Under the pieces are notes generated by a model that was not told the origin of the DNA, searched no databases, and saw only the letters and a program-made list of their open reading frames with translations. From positions 7,682,602-7,746,601 of the forward strand of contig CM067077.1 of the NCBI GenBank assembly GCA_033980235.1: DNA of 64,000 bases, given 5' to 3'. The stretch's first letter is position 1. The number at the start of each line of letters is the position of its first letter. The position numbers and the translations under genes are program-made. Below are positions 25,877 through 36,900 of this stretch, piece after piece. This DNA is from Diadema setosum. Its lineage: Eukaryota; Echinodermata; Echinoidea; Diadematoida; Diadematidae.

Positions 25877-27895
25877 CTCTTTCTTTCTTTCTTTCTTTTC
25901 CTAACACACTGATATTCGCAGTTTTCTTTTTTTTTCTTTTTTTTCATGTGTTTTATTGGAATAAAAAACAAATCAATACATACATGAACATGTAAATAAG
26001 AACAATCATCGGGAAAAAGAGAGATATAAAAAAAGGAAAAAGAGAGATATAAAAAAAGGGAAAAAAAAGGTTTTCTGACACTGTAGTCTGAATCGTCATC
26101 AGGTTTCACAATTTGTTTCAATGGCCTATGTAGTTCAGAACTTTGTAGATATATGTTTTGTGATGCAGGGTTACATAACGGTATCTCTTCCTCTTTCTTC
26201 ATATCTGCTAGTGGGCAGAGTTTGGCACTTACTTCTTTCCCGAGGGGCATGCCGCTCCCCACCGAAGTGGCAAGGCCAATCACTTTAGAAATGAAGGTTC
26301 GGAAGGAGAGGTACTCTTCCAACACCACGCCCCTTAGGATGGTCTTCATCTCCGGAATACCAGAACCTGATAATTACAGCATCAACACAAGACAATAAAA
26401 CACAAACAAACAATAATATTCATACCAATAATAGTAATGATTAACTAAAATCAATAAGTGAAAACTTAGAATGAATAAATAAATATAGAAAAAAAAACAA
26501 CAGCATGAAGACATATCAAATACAGACACACACATACATAAATGCAAATGCATTGTTTGCTACACAACATCCTGATAGCCTGGTACATGTCATATTAACA
26601 AGCCAATTTGGAGCCAGTAAAATATGAAGATAAGTTGATCTCTGTGCTGCATATTACAGCTTTCATTTCAATGTCTGAAGATGACTAATCCAATCCCTTG
26701 TCTGCAAACGGTACAATGTAATTTTACAGATATTTTGCAGACTCCCTGGAAGAGTGCGTCCTTGCCTTAAAAGGAATAATCAAGACACCAGTATATGACA
26801 CAGCACAAGTTACACACAGCATCTCATAGGACAAGTCTGGTAATAAATTGTACATGTACAGGCAAACCCCATTGTGATAACGAGCTCGATTACAGCGAGG
26901 TATCACTGTGAACTAGGTGAATTCAGTGGTCCACAGTTTTCATTACCACATTTGGTCTCGATTTTAGTACATTTACAACAAGGTATGTGTTATCAAGAAG
27001 TAAAATACATGTAGGTGGCCCCAGTTACCTCATCATAAAACAGTTTCCCTGTATATCAATCATGGTGCAAATGTTCCATAATATATGAATCCGGGAGCTT
27101 GAAAGCACAACATATTCTTTAAAAAAAAAAAAAAATTTACAACAGTGTATTAAAAAGCTCATTCAAAACATCTATATCAGCTAGGTGGGTAGCTAATGAA
27201 TTTCTCTTTCTCCTCTAAATCAAGCACTGTGCAAGTAGACAAACAGTGCAAGAACCCCATGGAGAAGCTACCCCTAGAGGCGGAGACAAGTACTTACCAA
27301 TGGCATGAGGTGAGACGAGGTGAACGAACCCTGCTGAGAAGATGATGAGGACGACGGGGAAGCCTGCCCAGGCCAGGTACTGCAGGATAGCTTTTCCCTC
27401 CAGCATGTAGAACATGTGCACTTGGGCTGGTAAAGACAATGACAGCAGTATGAAGTGCATTTCTGATTACGGGTACTGCAAAGCAAGATACAGTTGGGAG
27501 CCGGCGGTCTTTTTCACGGCATGAAATTTCTACGAATTGCCTCTGGCACCCAATGCATACAGTGTACACAAGAACTTTCTCGTGCACTTTTAATTTCGCT
27601 AATCTTCGCTCTCGCGAATTTCGCGAAATCAAAATGCATGCACACATTTCTGATTTTACAATAGCTTTTGTTTTCTTCCATTCTGGGTCATTTTGTTTCA
27701 TTTTTGTTTCTCTTTTTAATAGTTTAGTTTGCTATGATTCACTGTGCCCTGTCTGGCTGTCTTGTTGTCCCATCTTGTTTTGTCTTGCATTGTCTTGTCT
27801 ATATTTTACTTTATTTTGACTTGTCATGGCTTACTCTTCTTGTCCTGATGTGTCATGTCCTGTTTTATTCCTGTTTCATTTCATTCTTTTTTTCT

Positions 27896-27926
<31 letters not shown>

Positions 27927-30900
27927 GGTCTCTTTTGGGGGAGAGGAAACCATGAACCCACAGATACCACACAAGAATTTACAAGAATATTACACCAAGA
28001 AAGAAAATCCCATTATCAGGAAAAGAGGTAACGCACATGGAATATGACAATCAGATAAAATCTAAGTGAATTAGTAAGTAGTGTGTCAAATTGTTTTGAC
28101 CATTTGAAAATGGAGTAAATAATTTCATACACTGTACATGTCACGATTGTATCTCCAAAATGTGTTGCATAGAGCTCAAATTTCACTGGTCTTCATCAAA
28201 ATAATATTGTCTCTGGAACAGAACTGTCTGGCGATATGACTAATATAGAAAAACCTCTGTCCACAGGATATGATACTTATTCACAAGAACCATGTGTACA
28301 AATGGTGCCTGTAGACAACACTAATACAGATGGATGAGAATACTTCATGCACAGAAACAGATATATGTCATACCTGTCTGAAATTTTTGGATGGTGTAGT
28401 CAAGAGCAAAAGACAACAATGCCATGATCACACCAAGAAGAGCCAGAAATATCCAGTCCTCCCCGATCTTGGAGAACAGCCAGTTGCGGAACCAGATCAG
28501 TGATGCTGTAAAAAAATGTTGGACACAGAATATGTTATGCTTGTCTATTTCAATTACTGAATGAAGCTAATACAATTCTAATCTTATGTTTTACATACAA
28601 GGCAGTGAGTGAGGTCGTAAGTGTGTTTACTTCATTCTGCTTACATTACAATACATGAAGCCTACAGCTTTTCAAGCATCATTGACTATCAAATGAAATG
28701 CTTCAATGAATATCATCATCACCATCATATGTTGCAATTATGGAATCATCATATTATCATCATCTTCATCACAATCTGTTACTGCCATTATTGAAACAAT
28801 GTATATTTTCAATTGCTTACAATATTATATCATATCAATGAATTTCAGTGTAGTAGTGACAGTGTACAATGTAGTTGTACTAGTACCATACTGTGATTGC
28901 ACAATGATTCAACTGTCTATATATGCCTGATGCAGTTCTCACTCTTGCTTTCTCCAACAAGAACAAAAAAAAAAAACTTCAATATTCATCCCACCCCTTA
29001 AAAAAAAAAGGTACGCACATGTTGAGACATGCTTGACTCTGTTTTCAAATAAAAGCATACAATTTTGTGACATTGGCACAGGGTCCAAAACGCAGAGACA
29101 TATGCTAGACTACGATCAATTGAATTTTATTTCCTATACCTTTACACCGGTGGCATCTGCTCTCCCCAGCATACCGCCTGAATTCATCCTCTAGTTGTCT
29201 CTGTGTCCTCTCCTCACGTAACCTTGCTGCCTTGGCCTTCGCGAATTGACCTAGGTCACGCGAATATTGGCCATGCATCTACAAGTGAACAAGATGGCAA
29301 ACAATGAGGTTGGGGGGGGGGGAGAAAACTACAATGCAAGTGCCTTGAATTGCATTCTTGAGAGGCAGAAGGGGGAAAAAATAAATCCATTTAACTACCA
29401 ATTACGGAGAGTCTTCCTACTATTTTGACTACAGTACAAGCAGCAAAAAGGTGCAGCAAAAAAAAAAAAAGAATCTCATGTCTACAGAAAATGATAACAA
29501 AAGAGAAACACAACTGCTGTACATGCCCATTTGATGACATATCATATCAAAGGGCAAACTTAAAGGAATGTATCAGTCAAGTAGACTGTATGTTAATTTT
29601 ATGTTCATGTTTTTCCTTTTCCTTTTTTACAGTGACTCACATTGCAAGTCACTTTCTTATGAATTACCACATAAAAGAAAAGAAACACAAAATATCTTGA
29701 AGGCAAAGCAAATGAACTATTGCACTATGATGACATCACAGAACTCTGCATGTACATGTACATGACTGAGTCATTATTTCCTGATGTCTTGTCAGTCAAT
29801 GAACTTCTTGTTTTTATTTGTAAATATTATTATCATCTCCATTTTGTTTCATTCCCCATTTACCATGGGATAGGTTGGGTTTTTTTTTTTTCACATGTCA
29901 CTTTCAGTGAATGAACTGTAAATAGCTAAATTTGCTCAAGGACAAAGTTCTAATGCAGTCTTATTTTTCCACACTAGCTGAATCATAGGGAAACTTGGGT
30001 TATAAACTGTATAAAGTTTGGTGCTTAAAGCTATTACTCTCTACAGCAAGGAAGAGACATAAAAAGGAGGCATTGTTGAATGTGTACTGAGTTGGTAGGG
30101 CTACAGTCCTTGTCAAAAATATCTTTATACTACTCCTAAAAGTACTGATATCACAGATCCATGATGTATGTGGTCTTTCATTTTAATACACTTTGATAAA
30201 GCTGATCTTGACTAAAATAGACTGTAGGGTGGCTTTTAACCCCTTGCATGATGTGTTGGTTTAGTCAGGGCTCCACACTAACTTTTATTTTTGGTGGCCC
30301 AAAGGCAAACATCCGACCTTTTTTGGTGGCCCGATCAGGCCACCAAATTCTTCATTTCTGAAATTTTGGTGGCCCGACGTGCATTTTTGGTGGCCCCGGG
30401 CCACCGGGCCACCGTCAGTGTCGAGCCCTGGTTTAGTTCTATACATCATACCAAATATCACTATAGAGCAGTAAGATTTTCCAGAAGTTCAGGCCAGAAA
30501 CTGGCACTGTACTAAATTTTCATGAGCACTGAACTCCCTTTTCTAATGTCTAATGTTTCCTCCATTAATCTACAGCTGCACACTTCTCACCAAATAATAT
30601 TACCAATGAAGTTACAACAAGAAAATGACCCTGCAATCTTCTACCATGGTCATTCCATGCCAACAGCATGCTGTGTACAGTACTTTCCATCCATCCTTTT
30701 CACCAGATTATTTCATTATTGGAAATTCTTAGCTGCACTTGCATCATAAGCTTTGACCTTTGACATGTAATCTTACACACATGTACACATGTACCTGTGT
30801 ATCTGCCCATCTGAATACCTCAGAAAGCATCTAGTCAGCATCACCAAAATCCACATAGAAGGAATATTGTTCTTTTGGGGGTTTGTGGTTTGTTTGCTTG

Positions 30901-33889
30901 TTGGTTCGTTGGTTGGTTGGTTGGTTGGTTGGTTGTTGTTTTTTCCTTGTTATTCACGTTAAAGGCATTGTATAGTTTTGGTTGAGATCCAACTCAAGGT
31001 TTCTTAGTTTTTGGTGAGAAAATGAAAAACCTCTTTACATATGAAATATGAAAGAGCATGTAATTCCAAGAGAGAACAATGTTTATTTGATAAAAACTAA
31101 GTTTTGAAATGGCTGAGATATTCAAAACAGAGCAATCCTAATAAAGGGTGGGACCAACCTTTTATAAGGACCACTTTGTTTCACTTTCTTTTTGGATGTA
31201 TCAGCCATGCCAAAACCGATTTTCATTAAATGTGACCCGCTACAACAAAAAGGTCCTAAAGTCGCGCACGGTCGAAGCCGTGAAAATCGAGTTTGAAGTC
31301 AGAGCATTAAAATTGGTCAAAACTTACGATTTTCTGATTTTGAGATATTATTGGAGTCTAACATGTCTTCTATCATCTGTCGAAATTTTGAAGCAAAATA
31401 ATGAAAGGAAAGACCAAAAAATAGAGTTTTTCTGAGCCATGTTTTTTGGCGTTTCAACGAAGCAGAAACTGTTTCGAAAATTTGGATTGAGCGCCACAGA
31501 TAGGTTCCGCCCCTAACAACGACCAGAGTGATCTCATTGGTCAGTTTGCTGCTTGCTGCTAACCGAAGCGTGAAGTTCGCACACTGCCCAGTCGACTGGT
31601 GCGTGCGGGCGGGGTGCGCTATGCTCAGCCGCTTCTCACATCCTGGTCACTGATTGGTTGGTGAGGAGACCGCCGACACTGATGTGCTTGAATGAACTCT
31701 TCGGGGGTTGCTAGGGCTTACCTTCTATTGTCCAGAGGTGAAAACTGACTTGCGTGTGTTGATCGCGATTGCGTCGAAAGGAAGACTTTTAGGGCGCTTT
31801 TCTGGAAACAGTAATTTTCCAGACGTCTCGACATGCTCTCTTTTAAACATCGATATCTCCGCAGCCGAATATTTTTATAAAATGTGTTATACATGTATAT
31901 CAACTTAAAGCAGAAAGATTAGGGGATTATACCATGCAATTTTCAAATAATCTACCTCTCCCGACTTTAGGATCATTTTGTTGTAGCGGGTCACAAATAA
32001 GCTTTGAATTCCTTTAAAGAATGGTATGCTCTGTACTATTTCATTATGGTTTCCTAGTATCTCACAAAAAAAAAAAAGGTAAAAGCTCAATCCTCATCTC
32101 CATCAATATTATATCACCCCTTTAAGTGTCGCGGGGGGGGGGGATAGCTTGTGACAGATGACGCTGTTTAAAATGATTTTTTTTTAATTCATGTTTAGTG
32201 TCATGGGGGCAGTTACATGTAGCAACAGATGACGATGTTTAATTTGTTAAATCATGTTGTGTCATGGGGGCAGTACTGTAAATGACAGACAGTCTGAAAA
32301 CATTGCTTCTCTCACACTATGAGGTAGAGAAACCTTGATATAGAACACTGACCAATTTTCACCTCTGGTCAAATATTATCCACAGGTGCATATTTCAAAA
32401 ACTGGCAAACAATTACAAAGATACGACAGACGTGGGAACGACTTGTACATGTAACAGTGTGCTCTGAGCCAAGCTGTACTAGAGAAGAACAAAAACTTGG
32501 CATCATTCCATCATTGTGTCTATGCTATCACACTCAAAATAACACTATGACTACATTGCTACAGTTATGATTGCTACTGCAGGTGTACACTCACTCACTT
32601 GCCCAGCCAGTTTCCCTCTAGATTTAGATCACACAGTATTAAGACAGTGAGATGAAACGATACAGCTACAGCTGTACACAGGTACATTGTGTTATAAACC
32701 CTGATGGATTCAACTTTGTATGTTAGTGGTACAATAGGCCCACGGTGGCAACATTAAAACAATGAATAAAACCAAAAAATATATATTGTATATAAATTCT
32801 ATATACTATATGTGACCTTGCATCACAAAACCAACAAAAAATCACATGCAATGATTTTAAATGAGAACTCAAAATAGGTGAAATGGGTCAACCTAATCAA
32901 TCTTGAGTTTGTCATATTTTCTGAATGAGTATTCTTCTTCAACATTTTTGCAAATTTTGGGATCATTTAACAAATTAATGGGAAAATTGTGTTTTCAGCA
33001 GTTTTTCTACAACATTTTTTTGTTGTTGTAAAATGGTGTGATTAGGGAGGCCCCTTTTCATTTCTTCAAAACCCCTTGCATACTTTTCACTTTAAAACTC
33101 TAAAAACTTATGAAAGGATGATGCTACTGCTTTCACAGTTGATGTTGGTAATGGATAAAATGTAATAATAGAACATTTTTAATTTTAGGTTAGTCCAATA
33201 ATCCCTTCATTGTTGTTGTTTTAATAGACATTTTATGTGTTTTAATAGACATTTTATATCTTTTTTTTTCTTTGGTCCCATTCATTTCACAGCTAGCACG
33301 GCTTGCTAAGATTAACTTGAATAGACCCTGGAATTAGGGGGCTCTTTTCTCAGTACACACACATTTCCAGAGTGCGTGCTTTCTTTCCAATATCCAGATC
33401 AAGGTTTGGACAGTCCATTTGCAGTGAGTTATACATCATTTTAAACTTAAAACTTAAAGTCTGCTCTTTCAGAATCTGCCCTTATGTAAAAATCCATGTA
33501 TGGAAACCCTTTGTTGGTTTTGTGATGCAGGGTCACATATTTTATGTCTTATTTGTTGTAGAAACATGAAATTATTACTTTAAGTTTTTCTTTCTCTTGA
33601 TTCCAAAATTTAACACACAAAACATCCCTACTCAAGACAGTTTGTGATGAAATTGTAAAGTTAAAGTACACGTAATGAATCAACCCCAAACCTTTGTGTC
33701 CATCTGAAAATACACAGTATTATCACAAAATGCTAATAGAGTTTCTCAACTAGTGCAAATGAAGTCACAAACATGTATGTGTCATGGTAGAGTCTCTGCT
33801 CAAAGAGAACAATTATTGCAAATAACCAATCATTACAATTAAGTTCTATTCTCCCACCTAATATAATAATAATAATAATAATAATAATG

Positions 33890-33935
<46 letters not shown>

Positions 33936-36900
33936 TAATAATAATAATCGGGAAATTCGGCTTCGTAGAAAAACCTGAATTCGCTTCCATCGCTCTCCAA
34001 AAACACCACCAAACGATCGGGGAGATAACAAAAGCTAAGAGAACCCTGAAATTTGAACCCTACTGATCGCGAAGTGAAAGAAAAACGGCAAAAATTTGAG
34101 CTCAAAATGGCGACTTGACCACGAAGAAACACAGGCTACGAATGACTTGACTGCGCATGCGTGCGAGTGGGATCTCATATTAATGAACAATGGAGATTAC
34201 GAAAAATAATAATTATTATTATTATTATCATTATCATTATTATTATCATCATGATAAATGATAATAAATAACTACTAATGTAGTGGGATTATCCGTCATG
34301 GATTTGAAATTTGTGCGCATGTGATCTGTGCGCATGCACTGGCCATCAATTCAGTGTAGCTCTCCCTGGTTACTCTCGACCGAGTCACATTAAGTCATCG
34401 ATTCGAACAGAAAGGGACTACTGGCAGAACCAAACGTTGCCCGAAGCCTGTTGTCAATACTTCAACTTCACTGGTAAGTCTTCAAATTGAAGAAATTTTT
34501 CGATTTTAAGTTGATATTTATCAGCGATACTACCCTGTCATGATCCTGAATGCTACAGTGCGCAGCCCCATTACGCTATGCGTATGGGGCTGCTGGTCGC
34601 AGTTACACTTTTATAGTCTGTAGGCCTATGTATGATGGATACAGTAGGGGTCTATATAAACGTAACGCTGCACCCCGAGAAGGCGAGATTCAAACCACAT
34701 TTGCAAACACCATGACCATTCCAAACGCATTTTCATGATTTTGAAATGTGATTCCCTCTCTCAATTTAGATTAATAAAAGAAGTAAACTGGAACTTGGAA
34801 GGCAGACTGCCTTCTCAAACCCCTGCTAGCTTCTGTTCCCCCCCCCCCGCACCAATTCACACTTTTGCACCTTAACACCCAACCCCCCCCCCCCCCCCCC
34901 CAACATACCCCACCACTTGCCAAATGCGTTGGACTTTGAGTGCGTGCTGCCTAGACGTCTAGTCTAGACCTATTTATTTGTGCGTAAGCTAGCATTAGTA
35001 GCAAAGGCTGTAGAGAAGTACGGGGGGAAAAAAAGTGGCGGGGGACATAAGGAAGTCTTTCTAAAGTGAAATACGTACAGAGTAACTTTGTTATGCATCT
35101 ATTTCTCGCATTTAAAGGGCGAAAACCAGAGTTGTTGTTGCTGAGCTGACGCCACCACTGGCGTTTGCTAAAATGTTACGTAGTCCCTTTCATTCAGAAT
35201 TTTGTTGGTACGGTAACACTCGTAATCGGAATCGACACGAACAACCATATTTCATCCGTAAAATAACAAAGGAAATCTAAAACTTGATGTAATATTGTTC
35301 ATTTACAACGAGTTGCAAATATAAGAGTCTGAAAAATCGGTGTAAACAACTGTGAAATGGAACGTCAATCTTCTGAAATCTTACCAAAGTTTGCTCATAT
35401 TCCATCTGCCGTCTATCCGGTTGGAGCGCCATCTTGAACTTTTGATGTTCTTGTTTTTCTTTTGCCTGTTCGGCTTGCATAGCCTGGCGTGCTAATCGAC
35501 TCGCTGCCATAATACAGCTGTTTGGACGAGTCCACTTGTGTACAAGGTATCTGTCAAAGAAGCGAATGTCAAAACAACTTAGGGAGCATATAAAATTATA
35601 CATTGATGTGTGCTCATTTCTTGATACAGCTCAACACAATCGAATCATTTAATTGGAAAGAATTATCAGTCATTACCTTAATACTCATCAACTGATCCAT
35701 TACTGCAAATTAACAAGTCTGAACCCCTGCCACGAATGGAATTTATCTGTTCAGCGTAAAAAAAAACGTGAAATTTCGCTAGTGGGAGGAACCCCTGCCA
35801 GCGACTACCGAAAGCTTTCTCCCGAATTTTGCTTCCATAAGTACATATGTTGCAACTCTCATCACAGCTATTCTACCATTTCAATGATGTGCAGAAATCA
35901 TATCAATCTAATTTGATAGGAATTTTGGGCTAAATGTAATGCGGTGTAATATAATGCTCTTCATCGTTATAAACTGATGAGAAATTGTATCTGTTTCAAT
36001 CGTCTTGCGGATGTTTATAAATTGTTCGTGTTTACAGCGCATAACATTGTTCCGCATTGCGTGCAGAAGTGCAGGACCATATTTGACATAATATGTTACA
36101 GACAATTGAGGTATTAAATGGGCAATTGACGAGGTTATTATCAAAATAAAACTGATACCGTATAATCTTCAAGTGTAGTTCTTGATAAATCGACAGATCA
36201 GACTATTTGCCTGGTCATTAGTGTTCAGTAATTTTGATTTTATTTCATCAATCTTTGCGCGATTTCTATTCATGCATCCCCTTGTCTTTATTATGAGCAT
36301 TATTAGCCCTTTGTATCGCTCATCTTTCATGAGTTATAGGGATAGTAAAATTAGTATAATTAAATCATAAAGACACATCTTCCTCAGTGAATGGCTGGTC
36401 ATTATACATAGCTGATGTATTTCAAAAGCTACGTTATGAATATGAAAATGGCCCAGTACAAAACACTGATGATTATTCGTTATGAGCCTTTTTTTTTCAG
36501 AATAGACCAACACAGTTACCAAGCTTATAACGACATCCACCCCCCCCCCACACACACACACACACTCAATTTCCCGTTGTTTTGTATCTCAACAACTTTA
36601 TTTGCCTAAAATGTGACAAAGTTTTGTGCGCATGTATATAAATATGACCAGACAAATTACGTATATCGAGATTACTTCAAGTCCACTATCACAATGTTGC
36701 CTCCTTCCCCGTGCAAATTTGAGTCAAATTTAACGTACGAAAGGGTGCAATTCTGTTTATTTTGATAATAGCCTGCTTTTCTATTTTGTTTTGTTTTCCA
36801 CTAATAATTTCCGGTTTCAAAGACTGATCAGCAACCGATATCGGATCCTGCGTGTTCCACCTATTTCGTCCCAGTGACGATATCAAACTCGTTTGTTATA

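Larger units (their letters stand above)
29279..35384. other. ClC intron 2 (6.1 kb)
   Basis: The largest intron. It holds the hAT-like MITE at 30266, nested foldback B and element F (30959-32125), element E1 (32811), AAT repeats and a possible internal promoter at 34.1-34.5 kb. No sense-strand coding exon was recognised. Confidence 0.8.

Noticed and set aside
25762..26349. A 195-codon minus-strand frame
   Set aside because: Exon 6 followed by read-through past its GTAAGT donor into intron and a (TTTC)n repeat.
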